Assembly: GCA_949357655.1 (NCBI GenBank)
Contig: CASHTG010000001.1
Location: 3,224,001 to 3,288,000 of the forward strand
DNA length: 64,000 nt
Source: Parascedosporium putredinis
Lineage: Eukaryota > Ascomycota > Sordariomycetes > Microascales > Microascaceae
Direction of reading: 5' to 3'
Positions within the stretch are counted from its first letter, which is position 1. Each line of letters opens with the position of its first letter. The notes under the pieces were generated by a model. That model was not told the origin of the DNA and searched no databases. It worked only from the letters and a program-made list of their open reading frames with translations. Of this stretch, positions 33,042 through 45,377 are shown one piece after another. A program made the translations under genes and the position numbers.

Positions 33042-34132
33042 ATGAATCATTCCGAGAAGAAAGTAGCGGTGATTACCGGCTGCAGCAAGGGGGCATCGGC
33101 GATGCGCTCGCTCGAGAGTTCCATGACCGAGGGATACGGGTGCTCGCCACGGGCCGAAGCTTGCAAAAGCTATCTCACCTCCGGGACTTGGGGATCGAAG
33201 TGATCGAGCTTGATGTAGAATCAACCGAGTCCATCAGGGCAGCTGCCGAGACGGTCAACTCATTTACAGGCGGCAGACTTGATTTCCTCATCAACAATTC
33301 TGGGAGCGGTAGGTCACCTCACCTGGGCACGACGATGCTCTCGTCGCTCTCCGCACCCGAATATCTCATCTGGCACGCTCACCACTAACTTATCACTCTC
33401 CTCACTAGGCTACAACGCGACCGTTTTAGACACGGATGTGCAGCAGGCGAGAAAGATGTTTGACGTTAACGTGTTTGGCCTCCTTGAGGTCACCCAAGCT
33501 TTTGCTCCCCAGATCATTGCCGCCAAGGGTCAAATCATCAACATTGGTTCTCTTGCTGGCGTGATTCCTGTACCATACCAGGGACTGTATAACGCATCGA
33601 AGGCCGCAATTCACTCGTTGTCTGACACCCTTCGGGTGGAAATGGCACCATTTGGCGTCAAGGTCATTTGTGTCAGTCACTGCCCTTTGCCTTTACCCAC
33701 AACACTGAAATCTCCGTCCGGTCGTTCTCGCATCGAAACTGACCCATGCTTTGTATTCTCTTGGGTACATGTAGGTTGTTACTGGAGGAGTGAGAACCAA
33801 CTTCTCCCGCAATACCCCAGCGTACCATTTCCCAGAAGATTCCCTCTACAACACTGCTAGGGATATCCTCGAACCCGTCATGGCTGGTCGCAGCACCGAC
33901 ATGTTTCATAGTATGCGAATCACTCCAGCACCCCATAGTCGGATGCCTTTAACTGATAACTACTTGAATAGCGACGCCGGAGGAGTTCGCGAAGTACGTA
34001 GCCAAGAATTCGGTGAGGTGGTCGCCAAGCGCCCGAATCTGGCCAACCTTTGAGCCCCTTTTCGGATGGTTTGTTTCCAAGTTTCTCTGGCATACTATAC
34101 TCGTGAGTCGTTCCACCCAAAATGATTCCTAA
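33042..34132 (+). CDS. short-chain dehydrogenase/reductase (AYR1-like)
   Basis: Classical SDR oxidoreductase, NADP(H)-dependent by family. Exons 33042-33308, 33409-33671, 33775-33910, 33972-34132; corrected length 275 residues. Seen: cofactor motif TGCSKGGIG near residue 13, LDVES, NNSGSG, the catalytic YNASKAAIHSL with Tyr and Lys, and the post-catalytic VVTGGVRTNF. The C-terminus carries a hydrophobic segment (FEPLFGWFVSKFLW) suggesting membrane or lipid-droplet association, as in acyl-dihydroxyacetone-phosphate reductases. The G run 33089-33093 inside the glycine motif is one base short; with it restored the motif is canonical. The last exon was placed by the phase-1 junction CAT A / CG ACG giving TPEEFAKYVAKNSVRW. 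The substrate cannot be told from sequence. The gene stands alone between large spacers. Confidence 0.85.
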
Positions 34133-35209
34133 TCCTCGTTATAATCTATTGTCGGCCATTAATGATACCCTAGGACGGGCCTATTTCTCGCCTCTTTGGT
34201 CTGAAGCAGGCAAAGCTGAAGCTAGGGCACATCGAGGCATAAAAGGGGCAGACCTGCGGCAGAGTCGGCATTCCCCGGCTCCTGAATATTACAGCTTCCA
34301 GAGCAGGACACACACCAGATAGTCCTGGCCAGAACGTATAGGACCCAATTGGTATCTCCGTATGCGATGTACTAGATGGTGTCATCGTAATGAATAGCTA
34401 GCAATGACACACCAATGTTACAAATTTCACGGGTTCTTTCATATCGCTGATATCTTTCACTGAACACCCTTCCTCCTAACGCCGTCACCTAGGCCGGGAG
34501 ATCTGGAAAGGGGTGGCTTGGGATCCTGAGCGTGAATCTGTGGTTCCGGTAGGGAGACGAGGCGTGCCCTGCACGGATGCCTAGCGTGAGGATGTGGGAA
34601 TGAGGGAAAAGGGAGCCTCAGGAAAGCGTTCCTTAATTTCGAGGCGAGCAAAGGCTCTGCTATACATGTCCGGGAAGTTCAACTGCGCATCCGGTCCCAT
34701 TGTTGAAACTAAATTTAAGTTTGAGGGCCCCGGGAAGTGGCCATGGGCAAAGGTCCTGACTCATTAGAGGAAGTAGGGATTAAGCCGTGGACTGAGTGGT
34801 TGAACGTAAAACAAAGTTTCTAGACACGCCCTACAGTGCCGGTCATACGGCGTCATACAGCATCATATAGCAAAGAAACAAGAGCTGTCTACGGCGTAGA
34901 AGTGAGTGTGTTTGCGGGTGTTCACATTGGGGTTGGCGCTATGCGATGCGGAGGCGACACACGTCCCTCATCATACCGTTCGTTTCAATGATCAAGACTT
35001 GATCTGTATTGCAACAAGGCGGTGGAGCGCCTGGTCGTCATCTATATATACACTATGCCTGTGCCAAATCGCTTTATGCATGAGTCTTACGCCATGGAGA
35101 TAGCCGAGTCCGCCACGAGACACTAGATACAGAGGGGTTGCAGAGCCTAGTGATGAGGCGCCGAGTTTGGATTATTCGAGACAGTTGAGTGGATCGGGGT
35201 CTGCGCCCT
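34133..35209. other. convergent spacer SDR / ATP19
   Basis: 3' flanks of two convergent genes, about 1.1 kb. No reading frame with recognisable similarity and no clear repeat. Confidence 0.5.
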
Positions 35210-35604
35210 TTAGTGCTTCGCCGCCTTCTTCGAGTCTCCGTCCGCCTCGTTCAAGAATTTCCTAGGGTTCCATTAGCACCGCGGTTCCCGCAAAGGGGGA
35301 GAGGATCCGTCCGTCCAAAATAACGCACTTGATGAAGTTCTCCTCGTCGGAGCTGGAGGCATTGATGGGGGAGTAGTGGTCGACTTGGGCTTGTTGCCAC
35401 CGCCCGAGGTAGCGGCATAGACACCGCCAAAGATGGTAGTAAGGGTGGCGATCGAGAGCTTCAAGTTACCCCAGAGTTAGCAAGAGAAGGATGGGATGCA
35501 GTCTCCGCGGGTCGCGGCGGGTTAGCGAAAAGTGGAGGCGTCGGAGTGAAACTCACCCAGTGGGAGCCGACCTGGCGACCGAGAACAGTGTACATCTGAA
35601 CCAT
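35210..35604 (-). CDS. ATP19: mitochondrial F1Fo ATP synthase subunit k
   Basis: Small inner-membrane subunit associated with ATP-synthase dimers. Exons 35604-35557, 35458-35329, 35261-35210; corrected length 76 residues. N-terminus MVQMYTVLGRQVGSHW leads into the single membrane span LSIATLTTIFGGVYAATSGG, followed by a polar tail with SSDEENFIK and a Lys-rich end. Size and layout fit the Atp19 family. The plus-strand G run 35367-35371 is one base short; without correction the tail is out of frame. Divergent from MTP18, 424 bp between start codons. Confidence 0.85.
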
Positions 35605-36027
35605 TTTGACGGTGAATTGAAGATTGGACCACGGGGGAAGAATTGGCTCGATTGAAAAGGATTTGATAGTCGTGTTCGCTGAGGGACAGACGGTCTTGTG
35701 TTTGCCAAAGCTCACGAAATCAAACTCGGTTAAACCAAAAAGTAGACACCTTGAACATCAGGAGAAAATTGAAACCGTTTAATCTTCGGCGAATATTCCG
35801 GTCTAAGCCATTTCTGGATGTAAGTGACATCAGCGCCCCGGCATTATCCGGCTCCTTGCCTTTGCTCACCCGGATTTCACGTCGAAAGACAAAGAACCTG
35901 GCTGTGAGCTTGTTCTTCTAATTCTTTGTTTTTTTTTTCTTTTCCCCTCTATACTTCTCTCCTAAAGGTGCCCTAAATATCCGAACAGTAGCTCCAAGAC
36001 CAATATCTAGACAAGGCACCCTTCACC
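35605..36027. promoter_or_regulatory. divergent promoter ATP19/MTP18
   Basis: A 424-bp region between the starts of two mitochondrial inner-membrane protein genes. A T/CT-rich tract lies at 35915-35965, about 60-110 bp before the MTP18 start. A shared, co-regulated promoter is plausible from the arrangement only. Confidence 0.45.
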
Positions 36028-36954
36028 ATGGGCTGGTGGAACTCAAAAACGACACCCACGCCCCCGGCGACAAAGGACGAGAAAGATGCGACCGTAGCGA
36101 CAGCGTCGACCAACGCTCCCCAATCTCCCATACCTCCCTCCGCCAGCGATGCCACACACTCCTCGACTATTTCGGCGCAGGCCGAGAAGAAGTTCGACCA
36201 CCTCATGGAGGATATCGCCGAGGGCCAGTGAGCAAAACCCTCCTCAAAATTAATTCCGCCCTCTCTAGGATTTCTAGAAGAACGAAAGTCTTACACACGG
36301 ATCGTTGAACAGCACCGCGGACTCGACCGAAAGCAATATTCGCTATGCCGCCTACACCAACCGCATACGAACGGTTCTATCGTCGGCGCATCGCTATGTC
36401 GCGTACACCTCGGATATCGGCGAATCCTTCCGACCTGTCGCGCATCCGAATTTCGTGAGAGCCGCCTACGGAGTTTCGTGGCTCTACATATTGGGTGACG
36501 TTTCCTATGAAGGCTACAAGGCATACCTGCAAAACCAGCGCGTGCTCCGGGGTCTCGTTCCCGGAGACAAGCCTGGGGAGCTAAAAACAGGAGAACCAGG
36601 TGTGGTCACCCCTCTCCAGGACTATCGAACGGTCATGGTGCAGCGAGGTATCTTCCAAAGCCTCGCCAGCATGGGACTCCCGCCTTTACTATCCACTCGG
36701 TTGTCAAGTACTCCGGCAAGGCTATGAAGGGACTCAAGAACCAAAGACTCAGGGTTTGGGGCCCCATTGGCCTCGGACTGGGAGTTGTCCCCTTCCTGCC
36801 CTCCCTCTTTGATGAGCCTGTCGAAAACGCCGTAGAGTGGGCTTTCCACACGGGATTCAAAGCTTACGGAGGCCCCGGCTACGTCGGAACAGCCCCTACC
36901 ACGGGCAGGGAAGACTTGTTAGGAAAGAAGCCTTCAAAAGAAAAAGAGTTATAA
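36028..36954 (+). CDS. MTP18: mitochondrial fission process protein MTP18/MTFP1
   Basis: Inner-membrane protein that promotes mitochondrial division. Exons 36028-36227 and 36313-36954; corrected length 280 residues. After a polar N-terminus, the family core runs from SNIRYAAYTNRIRTVLSSAH through YVAYTSDIGESFRPVAHP and VSWLYILGDVSYEGYKAYL to RGIFQSLASMGLPAFTIHSV, then LGLGVVPFLPSLFDEPVENA. The start codon sits in a good context (CACCATGG). The C run 36679-36681 is one base short; correction restores LPAFTIHSVVKYSGKAMKGL. There is no classical presequence, as in homologues with internal membrane helices. The protein ends in a Lys-rich tail (KKPSKEKEL). Confidence 0.88.
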
Positions 36955-37947
36955 TGAGGCGAGCGGAGGAAAAAAAGAAAAAAAGAGAAAAAAGATCTTT
37001 AAGAAGATGATGAACAATGTACCAAGACAATTCCGAAAAACTCTGCTTAATCCAATGCTGCAAATCAGCACAATTACAAATTACACCTAAATACAGAGCC
37101 TGAGTATTCACTGAGGCCACGCCAATTTTGGGCAGTGGCCAAGCGTATCGATCTCACATGAATACGATGGTGACGTGGAAGATTGTATGCGTCGGGTGTA
37201 AGCTGAGTGAGCGGCGGGTTTCGGTTTATTGAAATCCGCGGCTAGCGCAGCCTCGGGATTTTCAGGTTTCGCTGGTGCGTGGCGGACGTTCGGGGCCAGC
37301 AAGGAGAGAGGTGGGACGCCTTGCTCTCGTGTGAACCCTTCAATTGCGAGCCAGCACATTAGAGAGATACGCGGTGGCGCAGGTCCTGGAGTGCCCTGAT
37401 AGCCTATCCCGAGTTTAGTACCTCGGTAACGAATCGCGAAGGGTGCTGGAAGCCCCCATCAACAACCCCAAACTACCCTGACGAATGGATTGATGGATCC
37501 ATAAGAGGAGATGAAATTGATCTTGGATCAATCTAATGGATGTCCTTTGGGATTTGAAGAGGGCCGCACAACTTAAAGAAACCCCCTGCACCGGACTAAC
37601 CATCTTAGGTGTCTGCGGGGCTAACCTAAAATACCCCTCCACTAACATTAAAAGTGCCACGCGTTGAACCCTTCAATGTTCTAATAACACAGTGTTGAAC
37701 TTACTGAGAGGTCCATCCCGATGGTTCTGGAAAGACCTTTGGGGGTTGGTCAGCAATTCGGCTTGGCGATGCATTCCCAGGCACCTCGCGACACCTCAGC
37801 TGCAGCTCCACTCGCAAGGCTGTCGCCTCCCCGCCTCACCTATCTCCCTCTCCCTCTAACCCGACCGTGGTTTTTTGATTTCAAATTCGAAGCATAAATA
37901 TCGATATATATTCTTCCGATACCGCCGTGCGCCTTCTTCGAAATCCG
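36955..37947. other. spacer MTP18 / CUZ1
   Basis: About 1 kb, 3' flank of MTP18 and promoter of CUZ1. The minus-strand frame 37108-37359 has no similarity I recognise. GATC-containing inverted words occur at 37478-37535 (GGATTGATGGATCC, TTGGATCAATC). Confidence 0.45.
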
Positions 37948-38882
37948 ATGGCGTCCTCATCCAATCCCGTCTCCCAGGAGACTAGCTATCGCACAATGAA
38001 CGACCAGGACGACGCAACCCTCACAGGGAAGCACTGCCAACTAGAATACTGCAACCAAATCGACTTCTTGCCATTCATATGCCAAAGTTGTAACAAAACC
38101 TTTTGTCAAGAGCATCGGATCGAAGATTCACACAAATGCACCAACCCCGGCGCTTGGGCGCGACGGCGGCGCGAAGCCGAGCTCGCCAAGGCAAGCATCG
38201 GTGAGGGAAAGCAGCTCCACTACCGGGTAGCAACGAAGCCTTGTGATTCACCATCTTGCTCGACCATGGTGGGCACGTCAAGGAACCCAGGAGTACACTG
38301 TCAAACTTGTCGGCGAGATTATTGTCACACCCATCGATTAAAAGAGGAGCACAACTGCAAGAATCTCATACCCATAGGGGCAAGGCCTGCTCTAGTACAA
38401 GTTGACGTTGCCGAGAGGACTAGGGGCGCCTTTGCAAAGCTCCGGGCGTGGGGCAGCTCTAAAAGGAAGAGATGGGCAGGGTGCTGCCCAAACCGAAACC
38501 CACATCGGCCGCTCAGCGGATAGTTGCCGTCAACACCCTCAAGAAGACGGCCAAAGGAGACGAGAAACTAGCTCTCGACAAGCGCGTATACATTTCCGTC
38601 GAAGCAGAGGCGGCGACGGCCAAGGCAAAGTTCCCCAAGGGCGCCTTCTTCTACAGCAAAGACTGGGTGATAGGGCGTGTTTTGGATGCAGCGGCTAAAA
38701 GCCTGCAGGTGGAAAACGTCAACAATCAGTCTTCAAGCGAGAATGACAAGCTCAGGGTGTTCCATGTAGAGGGCGGGCGGCTGTTAGAATTCAACGAGAA
38801 GGTCGGCACCGCCCTTGTTAGTGGCAACACGATTGTGTTGTTGAGAGGCGTAGGGCCACCACCGGATCTTATTGATCTCTAG
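37948..38882 (+). CDS. CUZ1: AN1-type zinc finger, Cdc48-associated ubiquitin-like protein
   Basis: Links Cdc48 and proteasome under stress (Cuz1/ZFAND1 family). Intronless; corrected length 311 residues. Two AN1 fingers: first about residues 29-64 (CQLEYCNQIDFLPFICQSC, CQEHR, HKC), second about 100-140 (CDSPSC, VHCQTCRRDYCHTHR, HNC). A ubiquitin-like C-terminal domain starts at KRVYISVEAEA and ends at the stop (VLLRGVGPPPDLIDL). The A run 38461-38464 is one base short between the two halves; uncorrected, the gene looks like two ORFs. Start 37948 (MASSSNPV) is the first ATG in frame; 37996 is an alternative. Confidence 0.85.
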
Positions 38883-39418
38883 AGATGGACTGCAGCAAAG
38901 GGGGATCCCAGGATAATCATGTTGGTCTGGAAGCCGGGATCTACGTGGTCAAGAAGTTCCATGACGGGAGCCGGCGATGGGAATAGATGCATTGAAGGTT
39001 AGCGGGGTGGGAGCTTTTGGTTTTATATATACATTTTGTAAGCCTACGAATTATGAAATTAGTTATCCGTGGCCTCATCATTCTGATGATCAGGATGATG
39101 ACCTTTGCTGTTCCTCGAAGCCCAACTTTGAGTTGACCATCCATAGGTTGACGCCGATATAGCAAGGGTTCCACTAAAATTGAATCATTGATGTTTGTCA
39201 CGTGTTACCGCGTTGTCTCTGGCAGGCTTCGTCCTGTTCCCCATATTTCGCAAGTCGCGAAGGCGTGGCGGTTGGGGTGAGCATTATGTCATTAAAAAGA
39301 TGCGCATGCGACTGGTGTGAGAGATGACCCTCGACCACCGATTTTCCCGATAGGCTGGTGCAACTGAGCGTTTGATACTTGGCCAAATCCTCAGAAACCC
39401 GAAAATACCAATGGCACG
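38883..39418. other. spacer CUZ1 / RAD4
   Basis: 536 bp; terminator of CUZ1 and promoter of RAD4. AT-rich around 39020-39060. Nothing else seen. Confidence 0.5.
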
Positions 39419-42228
39419 ATGCCTCCTAAGGCTTCGCGCAAAAGACAGCGTGCAGAGCCTCCCAAGGCATCCAGTGCGAGCCCCGCCGTTCCCGATCGCA
39501 CAGGCGGCAGCAAGCTAACACCCCGAAAACGTACCCTCTTCGACGATCTCGATTCCGCGGGGACGCCAAGTGGCTCCACCGCCCAAATTTTCAATGATGA
39601 TAGCAGCGGAGATGACGATTCTGAGCTTACCTCGTTGTCTGACATTGATTTCGAGGACGAGGCGTTGCCCTCAAAGAGACAGAGGACAGCGGGAGCTGAG
39701 AGTGAAGAGGAAGATGGTGATGATGATGACGACGACGAAGATATCGAGTTTGAGGATGTCCCAGTCCATCCCGGCCCCGTACCAGTTCCTTCAGGAGACC
39801 TTGAGCTGACATTGCGCCGCGATAACCGGATCTCCCTTACCGCCGCCTTTGGAAAAAGGGCCCCTCCAAAATTGAGCGAAAGATCCGGATGGCGACTCAT
39901 TGCGTTCATGTCCTATTATTACTATGGCATAACGCCATCCGGAACTCTTGGATTTGCGACGAAGAGGTGCAAGCCATCATGATTTCCCACATACCGCCGC
40001 GGCTGTGGGATGAGGTTGATCGGTGGAGACGCAACAGCGGTCTCCAAAGAAGGCCCCAGAGTCAAGGAGCTCTGGAAAAGGGGCTTCCAGCTCTAGCGCT
40101 AGACCCAGCGAATGGGGGCCTAATACAAAAAGCTCGAGGAGGGGATCCCGGATACGAGTCACGGGGACCCAATATTTCGGTTGATGCAGTCTCTTGTCGG
40201 GTGGTGGAAACAACGCTTTCGCATTACCGCGCCCGGCATTCGGAAATGGGGCTACATGCCGCTTGAAAGGTTAGACAGGCTCACCAAAGCCTACCGCGCC
40301 GATCCCAGGGATGCCGCAAAATTTGGAGAGAGAATCGAGAACCTTGATGAACTCCGCCGCTGCGCCCAACGGTGCGAGGGCAGTCGAGACGTGGGCGCCC
40401 AACTGTTTACTGCGCTTCTGCGCGGAATTGGCATGGAGGCGCGGATGGTAGCCAACCTGCAGCCTCTCGGCTTTGGATGGACCAAGTTAGAGGAAGCTGA
40501 TGCGGAAAGGGGGACAGGTACCTCGAACTTCGACTTAGCTGCGGACGGACCTTCCGCAGTTACGGCAAGCGCAACTGCAGGTGGTCCTTCCTCCTCTAGC
40601 CACTCAAGCCGCAAGGCGATGCCAAAGAAGGGGCGGAGCGCCAGGAATAAGCCTGCCGCCGACTCCGACTCCGATGACAGCTTGATCGAGACCTCGGCCA
40701 TTGCGCGTGAGAATGCGGTCAAGACGTACGACAAAGACCTAGACTTTGCCCACTATTGGACCGAAGTGCAGTCTCCCGTCACGGGCAAATACATCCCAGT
40801 CGAGACTCTAGTCAAAAAGCTTGTTGGCACAAACAGAGAGCTTATCGAATCTCTGGAGCCTCGGGGTAGCAAGGCAGAGAAAAAGAGACAGGTGATGGCG
40901 TACGTGGTTGCATTTTCGCAAGATGGCACTGCCAAGGACGTCACCATTCGATACTTGAAGAGGCAGATGCTCCCGGGGAAGACCAAAGGGGTGAGGATGC
41001 CCGCAAAGAAGATCCCAGTCCATAACAAGCATGGAAAGGTCAAACGCTACGATGAATACGACTGGTTCAGGCGGGCAATGGTAGGCTACGAGCGGGGTGG
41101 CCCCCAGCACCCCTCACGGAAGCCGATCAAGCAGAAGACATGACCGACTTGAAGCCCACTAAGATGGAGAAGAAGGAAGTGAAAGAAGGCGAGGAAACAC
41201 TTCAATTTTACAAAACATCTCAGGAATATGTTCTCGCACGACATCTCAAGCGAGAGGAAGCTCTTCAAGCAGATGCTCTACCTGTCAAGATGTTCAAATC
41301 AAAATCAAAGGGACAGGTGAATGAGGAGCCGGTCTATCTCCGCTCTGACGTTGTTCAGGTCAAGAGCGCAGAAACGTGGCACAAGCAAGGCAGGGTCCCC
41401 TTGGTAGGAGAGGTACCGCTAAAGCGGGTCCCTTACCGCGCGGCCACGATCAACCGGCAGCGAGAGTTGGCAGAAGCAGAGGCCGCGACCGGGCAAAAGG
41501 TTCTCCAGGGCCTTTACAGCCTCGAGCAGACTGACTGGATCATCCCACCGCCCATAAAGGATGGCATCATCCCCAAGAACGAATATGGGTAAGTTTCACA
41601 CTACATGGGGCGATTCTGGCACCCTCGCTAACTAACGGGACTCGCAGCAACATCGACCTCTTCGTAGAACACATGTGTCCAGAAGGGGCAGTACACATCC
41701 CGTACCGAGGAGGGGTGCGGGTTTGCAAGCGACTACAAATCGATTATGCAGAGGCTGTGATTGACTTTGAATTCGGCCATCGAATGGCAGTCCCCGTGAT
41801 CCAGGGGGTAGTCATTCCCGAAGAGCACTATGACAAGGTTATGGAGGAGCTGCAGAAAGACGAGGTAGAGCGGGCGAGAAAAGAAGACGAAAAGCGAAGA
41901 AAAGCGGCGCTCGGCATGTGGAGGAAGCTTCTCATGGGCATGCGCATCGTACAGAGGGTGCGGGAGGAGTACGGGGAGCTCGACGACTCGATCCACGTCT
42001 TTGGGCACTACAGGGATAGCTTTGGGGCAGCAAAGGTACGGGCCGAGGACCCTCCTGGCCACCGGCGATAAGGCCGGTGGCGGGTTTCTGCCGGAAGGGT
42101 TTGAAGAAGACGTGGACGTCGAAGAAGATGTTCGGGTCGGCGGCCTCACGTCCGGTTTCTTCCCTGTTATGGAAGAAGACGACGAAGGAGAGGACCCGTT
42201 GGTCATGCAGGATGAGCGGCCGGGGTGA
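39419..42228 (+). CDS. RAD4: nucleotide-excision repair protein Rad4/XPC
   Basis: Recognises helix-distorting DNA lesions, with Rad23 as partner. Exons 39419-41589 and 41648-42228; corrected length 918 residues. The N-terminus is basic then acidic (D/E-rich at 39590-39760). A transglutaminase-like domain spans roughly 39890-40950 (HCVHVLLLLWHNAIRN, DVGAQLFTALLRGIGMEARM, YWTEVQSPVTGKYIPVETLV). BHD1 follows (YKTSQEYVLARHLKREEAL), then BHD2 (EEPVYLRSDVVQVKSAETWH) and BHD3 (NIDLFVEHMCPEGAVHIPYR). An acidic tail closes the protein. Five breaks: A 39853-39857, A near 40046-40052, T 40181-40182, C 41110-41113 and C 42050-42052, each one base short; with these the whole model is in frame. Confidence 0.92.
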
Positions 42229-43996
42229 AACCATACACGTGGCGAGCTGGTGAAAAGAAGCTCAAAAACGTTAGGTATGGCTGCGCTGGGGGGCTTGTCT
42301 TCCAAGAAGGGGGCCTGGGAAGGAGGGGGTGAAAGGAGGGGTGAGAGGACGAATAGAAAAACAAAAAGAGACATTAGATTCAGGGAAGAACGGAGATAAA
42401 CCCCTAAAACCACCAATCTCTTGACTGTTTTTTTCTATAGACTCACTCTACATGAACGAGAGAAGCAGGCTTTTGGCTCGATGAAATTCCTGTACTACTG
42501 TCGTACAAATACCCCAACTTGAATAGAATCTTAGTATCTACCCTCTCATCTTGACCTTTTTCTTGCCTCAGCACTAATAAGAGGCGGGAATAAAGGAGGA
42601 GCCTCTCTCTCGGGCCCCGGACTAGGGAGGACTGATCGATATTGCCTAAAGAGATGGATACAAAAAGAAGATATCAACTCTTGTAATGGCACTACCGGAG
42701 TATGGGGGCGAAAGGACAGGGAACGCGGACTATGCCACTATCCCGTCATGTGCAAGCGATGGGCAATGGCTTTGTTGATGTCAATGACTACTGAGCCTGG
42801 TAATGGCGCGGGCCTCATTCTAAGAATGCTTGGTTTCAAAGAGGACAGAGGAAAGGGGGTGTGGAAGGGGGTGTTTCCGTAACCACCGGTGGAGCTTCCG
42901 GAGATATCAGTATTGCCTCTGGATTTACATCCCCGGGACCACATGTGTTAGTCCCTTTTTTTCCCGCCCTCGACGGACAGGATTCAAAGTAGCGCACCCT
43001 GTTTATGCACTCTTGGAGGAATCGTCGGAAGAAGTTGGTTGGTCTGCACCATTGCGCGCATCGAGACGATTTACAGGTCCCTTTCGGGAGAGGTACGGTA
43101 GGGGATGGACGGGATGGAGATGCGCATGCTCCCGAACTTGGTCACATCAGGCAAGTGGACAGCACTGAAGATTTGAGCAAACTTGGATTGGTAGGTAGTA
43201 TCCAGCCAAGTCTACTTGTACTTGGATCCATCGATGAATTCAACTAAGTGCACGTGTAGATTGCACGCCTCGCCGACCGATTATTTCGAGCAAGAGTATT
43301 ACCGTTGCCAAAGTTGATACTCGCCCACGTTTCTGAAAATTGTGGCAGGCGGATTGTCTCAGACAATCCAACGGGACTGGGCAGTATTTACGCCAACCAA
43401 GTCCGGGATTTGGAACCGGTTGGCGGTGTGGAGAGTGGCGATCTGTTCGAGAACCAAGAGGGCCCAATCCAGAGGGGGTTCGTTCAAGGCATGGTGGATG
43501 TGATATTGCCACGCTCAAATGTATGTGACCAATGTTACGGATTATGAATGTACGGGAGCGAGTACTTGATACTACCTTCAAGGTGGGCTCGGCAAGCAAG
43601 GCCGGGGAAACACGTAGATTTTAAAATCTTTGCGCTGGTTCGCCGGTGTGAGGAATTGGTACCGGAGATAGTGAAGATGCTGACGATAGCGCCGGCTTAA
43701 GCCGTGAAGGGGTGCCCGGGTGCGGAGGGAGCCGTAGGATAAAGGGCAGCATACGCTCAATAAATCAAGAGCAATTCATTGATGGACTAGGCGGGTATAG
43801 CCATCAATGATCAATGGCTATGGCTCTTTCATCGGGAGTGCTTGAGGCCATATGACGCAGCACACAAGAAGGTGTGGAAATGCATTTGCCCTTGCTCCGC
43901 TACCCCCTCCCTGACATGCACTACACTATGTAGGCGCAGACGGCGGCGGTCTGTTTTCACGGTGCTTCTTCTTCCCGTCACTGACTTGCCGATCGA

Positions 43997-44020
43997 GATC
44001 AATTGATCCATGGATCCATG
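43997..44020. promoter_or_regulatory. two adjacent 12-bp palindromes
   Basis: GATCAATTGATC (43997-44008) is followed directly by CATGGATCCATG (44009-44020); each equals its reverse complement. Non-coding. Possible operator-like element; function unknown. Confidence 0.35.
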
Positions 44021-45350
44021 CGAGGGATGATGGCTGGCTCGAAACTAATTTGGTCCATTTTGTACCCAGCCTGCCAGCCAGCACAAGCACAGCGCAGCTG
44101 GCCTGGCGCTAGGGAGAACTACCCACCGGCGCGGATTTACGTGGAGGTACATGTATCCATCAATATAATACTTTCATGTTGGTACTGGACACGAATGAAA
44201 TGTACCGAGGTATCAACAATCGATTGACATGGAGGCATGATCTATGCGAGCTGGTCAACATCGGTGGGGAGATCAGCCACCAATGCAGTTGAGTATTAGA
44301 GCATTGATCCAAGAGACGAGGCGTGCGCCCAGGCGCCAGGCTGGAGATAAAAGTGCAGGCACGGATTAAATGTGGGGACGATTCTGGGACTTGCCATCCA
44401 CTGAGCGGCGTGGGACGGACTCGGGGGCAAGCCCACATCGAAAGCCGGCTTCCAGATCATTCACGCCACTTGCTCCAATTCTGCCTCGTGTTCACGGATC
44501 AACGGCGGAAGAGAGAGAAAGGAGTCTCGACAGGGAGCCAAGCATGAGGGGAGAGAAAGACGAGAGATGCGAGACGAGAGAAGAAAAGAAGCAACAACGA
44601 GAACAGAAAAAGGGAGGAACGGGCAACGCAGAGAAAACGCAAGAAAGCAGGAGGAAGGGTAGGTAGGTTGAGATGAGGCTGAAATTGCTCAGGTACATTC
44701 CATAGATCCATGGCTACGAAGTAGATCTCTTGCCAGAGATGAAGAACAACGTTTCCAGCGAACGCTCGAATCAATCGATCGATATACCACGTCCTACTCC
44801 GCGCCACAACGGAATAAATTGACAATTAACTCCCGCCTTTTTACTTTTGCGAGGCGGCAAGCACGACTGCCTGCCTTGGAGAGATTTGGCCGGCGAGGTA
44901 GAAATAGGGTAGGAGAGAACAGAAACTTGGGAGGGCATCGTGCATATGGGATGGGCCCATTTCCAGGATCCATGCGTCAATCTGATGGAGCGAGCAGTCG
45001 CAGTTGCAGTTGCCGTCGCCAGCCTGGGTAGAGGCAAGGTTACACCGGGGATAGAAAAGGGTGTATGTGGAGATGGAAAAGGGCGCAATGGGTGGGATGG
45101 ATGGGAGTGCAATAAGGTTGAGTTGAAGCCCGAGGCGTGACGGAGAGAAGGGGAATCCGAGGGCTTGGAAGGGCCAGACCAGGGGTGCAGCCCCAAAGGG
45201 TAGCATAAGCCAATTGGACGACTGCTCGATCGTTTTGAATGGAATGGAGCTGTTTGAGTCGTCCAATTGGTGCTGGCTTTGAGGCTCCGGTGCCATTCAA
45301 GGCATGGAAAAAGCAGAGCTGGTGTGCAAGTTGGGAGCAGAGCAGAGGGA

Positions 45351-45377
45351 AAAACGAGGAAAAACGAGGAAAAACGA
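45351..45377. repeat. 10-bp tandem repeat
   Basis: Unit AAAACGAGGA repeated 2.7 times in a spacer. The A runs make the exact unit length uncertain. Confidence 0.7.

Noticed and set aside
37108..37359. 83-codon minus-strand frame between MTP18 and CUZ1
   Set aside because: Not recognised, no conserved motif, and located in a terminator/promoter region; could not be supported.
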